Positions 32,810-45,590 of a stretch of DNA of 64,000 nt are shown here, piece by piece. The DNA is taken from assembly GCA_963920665.1 (NCBI GenBank), contig OY987267.1, positions 19,158,001 to 19,222,000 of the forward strand, in the 5' to 3' direction. Numbering within the stretch: position 1 is the first letter of the stretch; each line of letters starts with the position of its first letter. The position numbers and the translations under genes are program-made. This stretch comes from Straminergon stramineum. Lineage: Eukaryota > Streptophyta > Bryopsida > Hypnales > Calliergonaceae. Below the pieces are notes generated by a model that was not told the DNA's origin, searched no databases, and saw only the letters and a list, made by a program, of their open reading frames with translations.

Positions 32810-35800
32810 ATGGAAGAACAAGAGTTCATGGACAACCAACCTTCTTCATTGGCAACAAGGCTCTTTGAAGGTATTTCTCCTACTATTTTAGGTCATCTTT
32901 CGATTTTGCACGACTAGTTCTACTTTCGTGAAGATACAATTGTTTGTACTTACTTTCTGCAATGAATACATGATTTCCATTTGATCTCTCAAAATAGAGA
33001 TGATTGTTAGTAAATGAATGCCATGATCTACAAGTGTACTCAAAGGATGGTATGATTTTCTTTTTTTTAAAGCTAAAGCTAAAGACAATATGCAATGAAT
33101 GTGTGCAGAAGACGTTACAAATCTTCAGAGGGAGTTCGATACATACTCAAAACTTGTGGTTGCTTGTTACAAACGTGTGCAAATGATGCATGAACCAACA
33201 TTCAACAACCAACAATGTCAATATCTTGTTGATAAACTCAAAAAGGTCATTGAAAGTCCAAGTGGGTTTTTCAAGACATCACAAGGCACACTCCTTGGAT
33301 CATGTGCACCTATGGAATTGGGAAAACATCTCTTAAGCTTGAAGATACTCCTTATGTTGGCAATGGAAATTGAACGATTCATCAAAGGATGTAGCCAAGA
33401 TGCATGGGTACCAATGGCGATGACATTGACAAATGTGTTGGAGTTTGTTTCATCCATGGCATTTCATTTGGAGTTGTGCCGAGTTGCTTTGTTTAACAAA
33501 TGTAAAGCATCTAGATGTCTAACCTTGGATCAAGTAGTAGACATCAGCAAGGGTGTGAATGAAACTGTCAAAACGAAGGCTTCTATAGATAAAGAAGACC
33601 TCTTGAAGAAAATTTCATTAGCTTTGCTTTTATTGCATGGAGATGAGAAGGATTTGGCAAGTTATTTGCTTCGAAGACTTTTGAGTGTGGCTCCAATTCC
33701 AAGCATACCTTTACTAGAACCCAAATGGGAATTACCTCAATTTTTAGCTTTTTGGAGAAGTATCTCGAAAAAGGTAAAAGAAGGGGTGTCCATTGGAAGA
33801 GGGACGTCAGCTACTGTATACAAAGCCATGTGGTTGGGAATAGAAGTTGCAGTAAAGGTTTTCCGTGGGAAAAATAACCTCGAGTTCAACAAAGAAGTTG
33901 ATATACTTGTAGGGTTGTGCCATTTTAACATTACGTCCATGTTTTGTTACACACGAGAAAGGCAAAAGTGTTCTATTTTCATGGAATTGATGGATGGAGA
34001 CCTCCTTCGATTGATGGAGCAAAGACTCAAAGTAGATCATGACTCTGCTCCTTTCAATATTTGGGAAGCAATTGACCTCATACACCAAATTGCGGAAGGT
34101 GGAAAGTACCTTCATGAGCAAGGAATTGTACATAGGGACTTAAAGTCCTTAAACATTCTTGTCAAAAGTGTGAAGACACCTGGTATGGATTTGGATTATA
34201 TACAAGCGAAGGTGGCAGACTTCAATGTTTCCAAAATCAAAAGAAGCAGCACCACAAACACAACGCTAACAATGAATGTTGGAAGCAACAATTGGATGGC
34301 ACCAGAGCTAATCCGACTTCAAAGCATGGACAATCAAGTGAACGCTGGAATGAGCAATCAAGCAATACCAAAGCATCCTCACAAGTGTGATATTTATAGC
34401 TTTGCAATGGTGTGCTTTGAAATATTGACTGGAGAATTGCCGTATGGAGACATCAATAATCCAAGGGAAATGAAGGCAATGATATCGGAGGGTGCTCGTC
34501 CAAATCTTCCTGCTCAATGTCCTTTTCGACTTAGAGCTTTGATTGAAAAATGTTGGAATCAAGAGCCAAAACATCGTCCAACATTTGATGAGATTTGCCA
34601 AGAGTTGAAGTATGTGAAGTATTTACTTGTGACAGGTTAGTATTTGAATTGCCAAGGCTTTAAAATTTCTAAACATTTTTCTTGTCTTGTTTTTTAGAAA
34701 AATATATATTGTGTGAACATTTGGTTATAGTTTTTTCTTGTTGTTGACATGAATGCATGATATCCTTGTCATGTAGTACAAAAAATATACTTTTTATTAT
34801 TCAAATGTAGTATATTGTTGTGTATGATTTTTTTGTTTTTTTGTCTAATGACAAACAAAATTGAAATATATAATACGATTCTATTAAGTCCAAATGGTTG
34901 CATTTTAAGATATGTTTGAAAGCTTTGTAGTGTGCAACCATTGTAAAATTTTGGAAGTAACTTCAATACTTTGGACATTGCAGATACTTCTTCCACATCC
35001 GAGGTATGCTTGCAACTCCTTGGTGAAAATTTCAAGATTATTTTATAAGTAGTTTGTGCATCTTGAACTCATGTGATTTTTTTTCTTGCTTTGATTGATT
35101 GAATTATGTGCTCCAAATGTACTTTAGATTAGGATACAAGTTCATGCTACACAAATTGTAGATGCATTATTGGGCTCAATACATCTAGATAGAGATTTAT
35201 TAGTACATATTTGTTGCACAAGATTTAGATTCAAGACACTTTTGGAAAGAGCTTATAGAAGGAAAAAAAATAGACCTTATAGTAAGGTTAAAGATATGAA
35301 TGTGGAGGATATTCACAAGATTAACAATGTTTTTCACATATTCTAACCATTTTGAGGAGTTGTAAGTAATTAAGGTGAATGATAACAAGTATTGAGATGC
35401 ATTGATGACTTCAACAAGTTTGATGCACTCTAGCCTAATGGTGTTTTCACATTCTAGAATTGTATGGCAGAAAAAAGAAAGATGGGCAAGTATGCAAATG
35501 CATTGGTGGACATGAACAAGGCTAATGAACTTGAGCCTAATCATGCATTCACTTTAAAGAATCGTAGAGAAGTTAAGACCATGATGGGCAAGTATGCAGA
35601 TGCATTGGAAGACTTAAACAAAGCTGATGAACTCAAGCCTAATGACGCATTCACTTTGAGGAGTCGTGGAGAACTTAAGAGAGTGATGGGCAAGTATGAA
35701 GATGCACTGGAGGACCTCAACAAAGCTCATGAACTCAAGCCTAAACATGCATTCACTTTGGCGAATCGTGGGGAAGTTAAGAGGATGATGGGCAAGTATG

Positions 35801-36816
35801 AAGATGCATTGGAGGACCTCAACAAAGCTCATGAACTCAAGCCTAAACATGCATTCACTTTGGCAAATCGTGGGGAAGTTAAGAGGATGATGGGGAAGTA
35901 TGCAGATGCACTGGAGGACTTCAACAAAGCTGATGAACTCAAGCCTAATAATGCATTCACTTTGAAGAGTCGTGGGGAAGTGAAGAGAATGATGGGCAAG
36001 TATGCAAATGCATTGGAGGACTTCAACAAAGCTAATGAACTCGACCAGAATGATGCATTCACTTTGGCGAATCGTGGGGAAGTTAAGAAAATGATGGGCA
36101 AGTATGAAGATGCATTGGTGGACTTCAACAAAGCTCATGAACTCAAACCTAAACATGCATTCACTTTGAGGAGTCGTGGGGAACTTAAGAGAATGATGGG
36201 CAAGTATGAAGATGCATTAGAGGACTTCAACAAAGCTCATGAACTTGAGCCTAATAAGGCATTCACTTTGGCGAATCATGGGGAAGTTAAGAGCATGATG
36301 GGCAAGTATGTAGATGCATTGGAGGACTTAAACAAAGCTAATGAACTCAAGCCTAATGACGCATTCACTTTGAGGAGTCGTGGGGAACTTAAGAGAATGA
36401 TGGGCAAGTATGAAGATGCATTGGAGGACCTCAACAAAGCTCATGAACTCAAGCCTAAACATGCATTCACTTTGGTGAATCGTGGGGAAGTTAAGAGGAT
36501 GATGGGCAAGTATGTAGATGCATTGGTGGACTTGAACAAAGCTAATGAACTCGAACCTAATAATGCATTCACTTTGAGGACTCGTGGGATAGTTAAGAGA
36601 ATGATGGACAAGTATGCAGATGCATTGGAGGACTTGAACAAGGCTAATGAACTCGAGCCTAATAATGCATTCACTTTAGTGAATCGTGGGGCAGTTAAGA
36701 GAAGGATAGGCAAGTATGTAGATGCATTGGTGGACTTGAACAAAGCTGATGAACTCGAGCCTAATAATGCAATCACTTTGAGGAGGCTTGGAGAAGTTAA
36801 GAGAATGATGGGCTAG
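32810..36816 (+). CDS. Kinase-TPR fusion protein (988-residue model)
   Basis: Exons by my reading: 32810-32870, 33109-34635, 34984-35003 and 35458-36816. Phases agree at all three junctions and borders are GT-AG (GTATTT, GTTAGT, GTATGC donors; GTGTGCAG, CATTGCAG, ATTCTAG acceptors). Residues 20-245 are helical with no catalytic motif, reminiscent of the N-terminal helical regions (DUF1221 or MLKL-like) of some plant kinases. Kinase residues 247-528 carry GRGTSATV (250-257), VAVK Lys270, Glu283, HRDLKSLN (362-369), DFN (391-393, replacing DFG), APE (418-420), DIYSF (448) and RP in KHRPTF. Thirteen TPR units of 34 residues (545-986) follow. The protein is likely a cytosolic signalling kinase that uses the TPR array to bind partners; its substrate is unknown. 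Without the 20-nt exon 3, the kinase stops at 34640 and the TPR frame starts at 35464 as a separate 450-residue protein. An RNA read would decide. Confidence 0.7.
35482..36807 (+). repeat. Thirteen 102-bp TPR-coding tandem units
   Basis: Each unit encodes 34 residues beginning MGKY and containing DALEDLNKA, ELKPN and AFTL, matching the TPR consensus spacing. Units differ by a few bases only; units 3 and 4 encode the same peptide. Position 5 alternates A, E, V, and positions 16-22 alternate HELKPK, DELKPN and NELEPN, so units fall into types that repeat in irregular order. This is typical of unequal exchange or gene conversion. Confidence 0.92.
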
Positions 36817-36960
36817 TTGAAGATTTGAAGAAGGTTGATGAACTTGAGTCTAATGATGTTTTCAATTTAAGGAGTTGTGGAGAAGTCAAAGGATTGATGG
36901 GCAAGTATACACATGCATGGAGGACAATGGCAAGGCTTAGCATCTTGAACTGAATGGTCC
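36808..36960 (+). pseudogene. Broken 14th-15th TPR units after the stop
   Basis: Just after ATGGGC the next unit lacks about 20 bp (the KYVDAL codons), which shifts the frame and creates the TAG at 36814-36816. Downstream, in the shifted frame, VEDLKKVDELESNDVF and RSCGEVKGLMGKY are still recognisable to a stop near 36955. The array was once at least two units longer. Confidence 0.75.
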
Positions 36961-38305
36961 TTTTATGTTATTGAACCTTTCATTGTTTATATTTTGGTTC
37001 ATTCAATTATGTCTAAGTGACCTTCTTAACTATGATTGAAGTTGGAAATAATGTAACCTAGAAAGTTAATCATTTGTATTAATATTTAGTTAATAGTTTT
37101 TTGTCAACTTTTCACTTCCTTGAATGATTATTGTTTTTGTGCAAGTATGGCTTTTTTTAGTAGGTTGATATTGAAGAAAATTTGGATATTGTCTAAAAAA
37201 GATTCATATTTAATTCTAGTATATGATGTCATAGTGAAATATTCAATAATTTTCTTTCAATATTATTTTGCTTGCACAATTGGTCATATTCAACTGCTCA
37301 TGTATAATAACATGATTCTGTTGATGCTTGCATTTATGTATATCTTGATGATGGTCTTCATGTTTAGGTATTTAATTTGTTTGTACAAAGAAATGGTGGC
37401 ACAAATGTTTATTTAGAATTTTGGTAGTTTTTTTAACTTGTTTCATTGGAAGATGAAAGAATACCAATTAATGAGATGTTGATATTGGTAAGATGGTATT
37501 CTATAAATTTTCTTGATATCTACATTTTAGGAGCAATTATAATCTTGGTTCATTATGTAAATTTAACATTTTTCATAACATTTGTGCAAAGTATATTCCT
37601 TTTATCTTAGTTTTTATGCAATTCTTTTGTATCTAAGTATATTAAGGATAATTGAATAAATCTAGATCATGTATAGATTAAATATTTATAGATTATATTT
37701 ATAATTCCAATATTGAAATGTCGAAATCTAAAGTTGTAACTTTTTTTTCAAATAATATACTTGGAGCATGTCAAATATGTTAAGAAGTATTTATTGTTGA
37801 TCATGATAAGGAAGGAAGGAAAAGGACTTGACCTTTTTCTTCTATCAATAATGTTGAACACAACCAACTATGATACCCTCATCCTCCAAGTGCCTGGAAA
37901 TTGACAATCTTCATTCAAAACTTTCTTTTTCAATTCAAAGCAAGTTGTAATTTATAAGAATGTCACAAGCTCCAAAATAATAGTATTTGTCATTATCTGG
38001 TATTTAGAACCACTTGATGTTCGTTGTAGTTGCCAAAATCATTGAGAAAGTTACTGAATAGCCCAACTAGGTATACTTTTATCTAACATCTTCTATTTCC
38101 TACTAAGTGCAAAGTGTCATCCTTAATTTCACCAATTTGTCAACCCCATCACCTATTTTTCATTTGTAAAAAACTATAAACAGGCATGGAAGAATGATCC
38201 CATTGATTCAAGCTACCTTTCCATCACCCAATGACAGTCCACAATTCTTCTATGTGACTATGTTTCTACCTTTGCTACAGATATGATGGAAAGAGAATTG
38301 AATAA
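36961..38305. other. Interval downstream of the kinase gene
   Basis: AT-rich. The first part is presumably 3' UTR of the kinase-TPR gene; no polyadenylation signal could be singled out with confidence. No other feature seen. Confidence 0.4.
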
Positions 38306-38307
38306 TA

Positions 38308-38867
38308 CTCCCTCCATTTTAAAATGATCTTCCAATTCCTCTTCATTTTTGTCCCAAAATTATCTTCCAGTTGCATTTTGTGACATAGAAAGAAGGGAGC
38401 TAGGGGTTTGGAAGTAGTTTTTGGAGCAATGGAATGAAACTCGATCAAGAATCTTGATTTAGAGTGTTCTAAGAATAACATAGTACTTCGTGAGATGTGT
38501 GTATTCTTGAGAATATTCCCTATACTTAGTGCCATACCTAATCAAGTCCAAAGCTACATGTCAATAGCCACATGGTCTTGGGCTAAAGGTTGATAGGTTG
38601 ATAGGTCAAGTGTTGAACCACAAGCACTAGTCATGGGCTCTAGAAATTGGGCAATTGAATGCTCACTGGTGCTCTTTAAAAATTCCTCAAAAATCCTACT
38701 TTGAATACTCTAAAACTATATTTAGGAAAGGACTTGGGAACTCGAAAGTTTTAAAATGATAATGATGAGTGCATCAAACTCTACTTATAGCTTGAAATAG
38801 GTTGAAATAACTTTAATTTAGAACATTTCGCATGTTGAATAGGAAGATCATTTTGGGATAGAGGGAG
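38308..38867. mobile_element. Stowaway-type MITE (560 bp)
   Basis: Ends are CTCCCTCCATTTTAAAATGA and, inverted, CTCCCTCTATCCCAAAATGA, the plant Stowaway (Tc1/mariner) terminus, both continuing into TCTTCC. TA is duplicated at 38306-38307 and 38868-38869. It is larger than a typical Stowaway element of a few hundred bp. No transposase. Confidence 0.88.
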
Positions 38868-38869
38868 TA

Positions 38870-39868
38870 GTATTGAATGATATTATACAACATGGTCTTA
38901 TGCCCGTTTATACTTGAAGCCGAATTGAAGGCCAATCGCAACTCTCCAAGTTTGAACCAATAGAATCACTCAAGTCCTCCAAATCCGGCCCAAGGGCTTT
39001 ATACTAGGGCTGGGCCGAAATTACAACTGATCCTACGTGATGCCTTAGGTGGCATAGTTTTGGCACCAAACTCTTTGGTCCCAAGGAAGAAATCCAATGA
39101 GGTTTTGGGTGGCCATAACTCCTATGTAGCACTAGATTGGGCTCCTCCATTAGATCATGAACACCTCTAGCATGAATCAACAGAAGTTCTTATTTGAAAC
39201 TTTCATTGTTCATAACTTTTGAATAATATATCCAAATGTGACGTCTTTTAGTGCATTGAAATCTCCTTTCACTTGCCAACAAGAAAAATTGAATAATCGA
39301 CCAATCTCATAATAGTGAAAAGGCATAATAACAAAAAATGGTTGTGCACACCTAAATTCAAGAACATCTGGTCATATGGGAAAACAAATTTCAACTCCAA
39401 CCTTTAATGAAATTCCAAAACATCTTGCCATTCATAAATTGAACTAAGAGAGTAATTTTGTTGAGCTCTAAAATTACTAGAAACATTGAACACTGAACAT
39501 TCTAATTCATTTAATCCTTTAACAATGTTGGCTTGGAGAATACAGACAACATTTGGACCGTATTTTGAGGTAGCTTGGTGTATAGAGCGTTATTTTGATC
39601 TCTAGGAAGTAGATTCTAGAGCCCAAAGTTTTTGCTTGAGTTTCTTGTCAAGGCTAGAACAACATGACAAAATGTGTGGACTTAATCTAAGGACCAAAAA
39701 TTCGTGAAAAATGTTAGCATGGGCGGGGGGTGGTTGGGGTCTTTCTATCAAGGTTCTTGGATACTCATACAATACTTCATGTAATCAATGACTACTCTAG
39801 ACACAATGTCAAGTTGAAGTGGAGCGCAATATAGGTTTTCCAGTTACATTGTCACTTGTGGATTAGCT
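38870..39868. other. Interval without recognised gene
   Basis: No supported feature. It ends in a TCACTTGTGGATTAGCTAG stretch that partly recurs right of the CACTA element (about 45611-45636), a local direct repeat flanking the insertion. Confidence 0.4.
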
Positions 39869-39894
39869 AGCCACTACAACAAAACGGGTGTTTT

Positions 39895-40810
39895 ATGACT
39901 GCAAAAAATGACTGCAATAAGTCGTAAAATCTCAAAATATGACTTGGACAGAAAACACTGTAGATGACGCGCGATATGACTGGCTCTAGTCATTACCGAC
40001 TAGTCAAATTTTTCATGAGTCATATTTGTAGTCATTTGTATTGGGGGTATACTTAGTCGTATACTGCCTATGTGGCGTATATGTTGACTATCTTTGGAGT
40101 CTTGACTTTTCCTTGAACTACTCGGGCAAAAGAAAAAAAAGTCTATGTGGCATATGACTCCATGTAGTCATATTTTTAGCTGACGTGGAATATGACTACA
40201 TTGAGTCATATTTTGGTTCATGTGGCATATGACTCTATGTAGTCATATTTTTTATTAACGTGGAATATGACTTCTATGAGTCATATTTTTGGTTGATGTG
40301 AAAAATGACTCTCATGAGTCATATTTTTTGTCGATGTGAAAAATGACTTTCATGAGTCATATTCTCTATATGTTGATGTAAAAATGACTCTAGTGAGTCG
40401 TATTTTTTGTTGATGTGGAATATGACCTTCATGAGTCATATTTTTGGTTGATGTGAAAAATGACTTTCGTGAGTCATATTTTTTGTGATTATGAAAAATG
40501 ACTCTTATGAGTCATATGCTCTACATGTTAATGTAAAAATGACTCTAGAAAGTCATAATTTTTTCTTGATGTGGAATATAACCTTCATGAGTCATAATTT
40601 TATTGATGTGAAATATGACTAATGTAAGTCATATTTTAGTTCATGTAATAGTTCACATAAAATGTTACTTGTAATTTTATGATTGAATGTAGTCATAATT
40701 TTAGAAGTATAGAGTCACATTAATAATATGATTGTGAGCATTATATAACTACAACAAGTCATATTTTGGCTAAGATATATTATAAAATATGACTCAAGCA
40801 AGTAATATTT
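39895..40810. repeat. Left subterminal repeats of the CACTA element
   Basis: About 15 short inverted pairs of ATGACT and AGTCAT separated by 3-8 bases, spaced about 40-60 bp apart, many forming near-palindromes such as ATGACTTTCATGAGTCAT. The units are arranged in alternating versions beginning GATGTGAAAAATGACT or GATGTGGAATATGACT. Confidence 0.9.
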
Positions 40811-41269
40811 GTAACTGGGGTGACTTGAGGTTTATAGTAGCTTTTGTCATAAACTACAATCACATTCCATAGATTCTAAATCAACTTGAGGCATTGCAAT
40901 CATGCGTCAACAAGGTTTAGCAGCTAAATAAATGACTCCATCAAATAAAAATTGAGTACATATGATTTTTGAGATGCATAAGAGACAATCATATTAAAGA
41001 GAGAAAATGCCATAAAAAATGTGACTCTTTTCAATGGCATTTATTAGTCACTAACACAAAACATATGACAATAACATTCAATAAGTGTATATTCCTATAA
41101 GCTCTAGGATCTATATTTCTTACTGAAATTTGAAGAAGTTGCCTCTCAATTGTTGTAAGTAGCCTCCAATAACTTCAATCCAGCTTTAAGTGCCTAAATA
41201 TACAATGAAGGAGATTAATTTTTTAGTAAATGAACAATATAGCTCAACCTTCAAAGATTTAAGGCAACA

Positions 41270-42240
41270 AAAAATATGAAGCACAAGTTTAAAGTAAGAA
41301 AAATTCATAACCACTATATCTTTAGAAAACATAAATAACTAAGAAGAAATAACAACAATAGTGATAAAAGAAACAAGAACTAGAAGGTGGCAAGTGTTAA
41401 GAGGTAATAATAAATAAGAAGTAAGAATGAAGGTGCTACAAAACAAAACAAAAGACACAACTTAAGATGCAATAAAATACAATAAAATGCAACAAATAAC
41501 AAGAGAAAATAAGAACTAAAAGACAACAAGAAGCAACAAGAAATATGATTTAAAATGCAATATATAACAAGAAGAAGAAAGAACTAAGATGCAACAAGAA
41601 GCAACAAAAAACACAATTTAAGATGCAATCAAATGCAATAAATAACAAAAAAAAACAAGAATTAAAAAAAACAAGAAACACATGTTAAAATGAATCAAAA
41701 AGAAATTAAAAGTAACAATTAGGAAGCAACGAAAGACAAGAACTAGGAAACAAAAATTAAGATGGAACAAGAAAAAACTAGAAGCAATAATCAAGAACTA
41801 AGAAGCCAAAAAAATAGAAACTAAGAAGCAAGAATTATGATGTAACAAGAAGAAACTACAAACAAGAATCAAGAACCAAGAAACAAAAAAAGTAGGAACT
41901 AACAAACAAGAATTAAGAAGTAACAAGAAGAAACTACAAAGAAGAAACAAGAACTAAAAAGAAACAAAAATTAAGAACTAGGAAGCAAGAATTAAGAGGT
42001 AATAAAAAGAAATTAGAAGCAAAGATCAAGAACTAAAAACCAAAGATCAAGAACTAAGAAACAACAAAAAGTAAGAACTAGGAAGCAAGAGTTAAGAGGT
42101 AACAAGAAGAAACTAGAAGCAAAGATCAAGAACTAAAAAGAAACAAAAAGTAAGGACTAGGAGGCAAGAAGAACCAAGAGCTAGAAAACAACAAGAAGCA
42201 AAACATAAGAGACAACAAAAAACAAGGAAGAAGAAGAAGA
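41270..42240. repeat. Purine-rich degenerate repeat inside the CACTA element
   Basis: About 1 kb almost free of C and T-poor on this strand, built from variants of AAGAACTAAGAAGCAACAAG. It ends in a short ATGGCGGCTAGGGTTTT stretch at about 42242 followed at once by a stop. No coding is claimed; strand asymmetry suggests an expanded simple repeat. Confidence 0.75.
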
Positions 42241-42249
42241 AATGGCGGC

Positions 42250-44690
42250 TAGGGTTTTAAAACTCTAGTCATGCACATAACTTGTTTTAGTTATGCGACT
42301 TGACGTAGTCATGCAAGTCAATAAATATGACTATACTAAGCAATTAAGTTATTTTAACAACAAAATTTGCTACAAAGTGTATGTATGTTGCAATACAACT
42401 CTACAAAATGTATAGAGGGAAGTTACAAGGCCTTAAGCACCTATAGTTATAGCAAAAAAAAGTCATGCATGAATCAAATTATCTACGTCCATGCACTAAG
42501 TATATAAGAGCAAAAGTATTTTATAAAGACAATAGTGAAAAATATTTTTGAATTTCTTAAAAGGGATTATGTTTTTATAGTCTGTATCCTTGTAAAAATA
42601 TCCAAACAACCATTTTTTAATTGCAATTCAACCATGTATATCACAATGAGCCTCAATCTTCATATAAATAATTCTATAACTTCTAAACAACCGTCTAGAG
42701 ATTCTTTATAAATACGGCTTATATGACATTACAGAGAACCTTTCTAAAAAAGAAACAAACTTCAATACATGATATATATGAGTGTTTTATCTATATCCTT
42801 GAGACAAAATAAACACAACTATATTTTTTGTTGTTGAACTTCAAATCCTAAGTTGAATATTTAAATATTGTTCAATGGGTATTCTAAGCAATGAACAATT
42901 TTTTTCTAATGATAAACTATAAGTGATTCACATCTAAACTAAAACACACTCAAACTATAAAAGTTAAAGGTTTTAGATGGTTTTGGCTAATCAAGGTCAA
43001 AACTCTAGACTTCCAAATTCTAGTTGAGAAATTTTAAAATTTGTTAATTTAAGTTGTAGAACGTTGCAGGCTTATTCTAAAATCGTAAAGATATTTACAA
43101 GGAAAAATATTTTTAGTAAAAAAATATAGATGGATGAAGGTTTGTTTTTAATTTATCCTTCAAGATTTCATCTAACATTTTTTCTTAGCCTATAATTTCA
43201 AATTCATTCATACTTTCAAAATTGAATTCTAAATGTCATTAAATTTCAAGTTTCCTTTTCCACTTGAATTAAATGAACTTTGGTATTTTTTATCCAAAAC
43301 TAATGCCATAAATAATCCAATTTCATCATACTCTATCTTCCATAATTTTTCTCTAATTTTTAAAGTGTGATATGTTACTAGAATCCTCTACAAATTAACA
43401 AAGTATTCTTGAATTCCACATTGGATTTAATAAATTCTTAGAGGTTTGATTTAAACCTCTAATTTCTAGCACAACTATAGTTTCTACAAGAAGAGAATAA
43501 ACTAAGTGCTAAATTTAAGGACATGCCTTGGAATTTGTTTCCACAACATCCCTATTCTTCAACATGTATATTGTAATTGTATCATGAAGTCTGCTTTAAT
43601 CCATTTTTGTTACATTTTTTGTGTTTTTGGATACAACTTAAATAACAATTTTTACAACAAGAAGTATAAATTAGATATATGATCTCATTCTTTTCTTTCA
43701 ACCTATTTCTTTCTACTTTCCCTTCTTGACTTTCTTCGAATTATTTTCAACATTTTTTGTTTTTTCCTTCATTTTTTGAAATGGTTTAGAATTGCAATCT
43801 TTAACTTCTGCTACTATTAATTGATTTCTAATTATTCTAAGAATCAAACAATTGTAACAACATCAACCTCGTAAGTGATAACTAAATATCTACTTAAGAC
43901 TTGAAAAATTCATTTCATCAACTACGTGTATTATAATCAACAATCTTTATTTAATACATAGTTAAATCCTTATAAGAGGGTCATATTAGTCTCCTAACCA
44001 TGTCTAAAGCTTGGAGTAGCAACTTGGAACCTACGCTTCTTCTTCAAACACTTAGAGACTCTCAACACAAATCGCACTCCTCACTTACTCTTGCTCCATA
44101 GCCACTCAAGCATGAATTCTTCTCACACTGTTCTTTCTTCTCTTTGGATTAGATTTTTTCCAATCTTCAAGAAATTTTTCTAAACTCTATAGCCTTCAAT
44201 CTACATTGCTAGTTTAAATGCATTAGATTTCGCTTCGCATTAGCCATGACAATCACTTAACATAATTAGCCAATTCCACAGCAAATTCAAATAGTGAATC
44301 AAGGTAGGCCCGATTTCTATCTTGGATTCTCAAGCTTAGTCCTACCTTGGTGCTTTGGTTTGTCTATAGACTTTTATTCCTCTCTAATTTTTTCTTAAAT
44401 ACTCAAATAAAAATTGATTATCTCCTATTATTAATTGTTTTATTCCTCTCTATTTTTTTTCAAATTCCTATAAAAATTTTAAATATATTAATTGAAATAT
44501 AAATATGTGCCATCCCAAATTATTTGGATATTAATTCTGTAATAGACACATCGTACAAAAGAAAATAATTTTTTTAATAGGTATTAAACAAAGTCATCCC
44601 AAGGAATGGCCTGTAGGGACAAAATATAGAAGACCCATCTTAGATTGCTAACCTTTTCCTTCGGCTGCCACCAAAGAAACAAAAAATAAC
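42250..44690. other. AT-rich interior of the CACTA element
   Basis: No gene or transposase remnant seen. Confidence 0.5.
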
Positions 44691-44694
44691 TACG

Positions 44695-45590
44695 AAAGAA
44701 ATGTGTCTACAAAATATGACTGACTCAAAAATACGATTGCAAAATATGACTAAAGTGAAATTATGACTAGCAAATATGATTTAGTACTTTCCAAATATAT
44801 AAACCGCCCAAATTTTCTTCAAGCTGCCTAAAAGAAAAAAATATGACTGCAAAATATGATTGATGCAAAAATATGACTGCAAAATATGACTGATGCAAAA
44901 ATATGACTAATAAATATGATTGACTCAAAAGTATGACTACAAAATATGACCGATGCAAAAATATGACTAATAAATATGATTGACTCAAAAATATGACTAC
45001 AAAATATGACTGATGCAAAAATATGACTAATAAATATGACTGACTCAAAAATATGACTAAAGTGAAATTATGACTAGCAAATCTGATTTAGCACTCTCCA
45101 AATATAATCCCCACCCGAATTTTCTTCAAACTGCCCAAAAGAAAAAAAATGTGACTATTATAAAAATATGACTATAAAATATGATTGACTCAAAAATATG
45201 ACTGCAAAATATGACTAAAGTGAAATTATGACTAGCGAATATGATTTAGCACTCTCCAAATGTATTTCCCACCTAAATTTTCTTCAAGCTGCCCAAAAGA
45301 AAAAAATGTGACTATCATAAAAATATGACTACAAAATATGACTGATGCAAAAATATGACTAATAAATATGACTGTGCGTTCCCCAAACATGTTCCCTATT
45401 AAGCTCTATGAAGTATTTTGGAGTTCCCAACGAACATATACTATACGCCTGCAACGTACAAGACCAAAACATGACTAGCAATCATATTTGTAGTCATATT
45501 TTTTTTCAAAGAGTTGGCCTCCAAAAATATGACTGCGAATAGTCGCCAGTCATCCTCAGTCATATTTTTGTAGTCATAAAACACCCATTT
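44695..45590. repeat. Right subterminal repeats of the CACTA element
   Basis: Direct repeats of AAAATATGACT in alternating contexts (TGCAAAATATGACTGA, CTAATAAATATGACTGA). A longer unit of about 230-300 bp containing CCAAATATA and AAATTTTCTTCAA recurs three times (near 44770, 45065 and 45230). The open frame on the minus strand here is repeat-derived. Confidence 0.88.

Noticed and set aside
35541..36776. Long minus-strand open frames opposite the TPR array
   Set aside because: Mirror frames of a highly repetitive 102-bp coding unit; the sense strand gives a consensus TPR.
41270..42240. Purine-rich repeat as coding sequence (Lys/Asn/Arg-rich protein)
   Set aside because: Stops occur in every frame and the pattern is a degenerate simple repeat inside a CACTA element.
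44767..45048. 93-codon minus-strand frame with regular SYLLVIFLHQ-like repeats
   Set aside because: It is the translation of the CACTA subterminal repeats, not a membrane protein.
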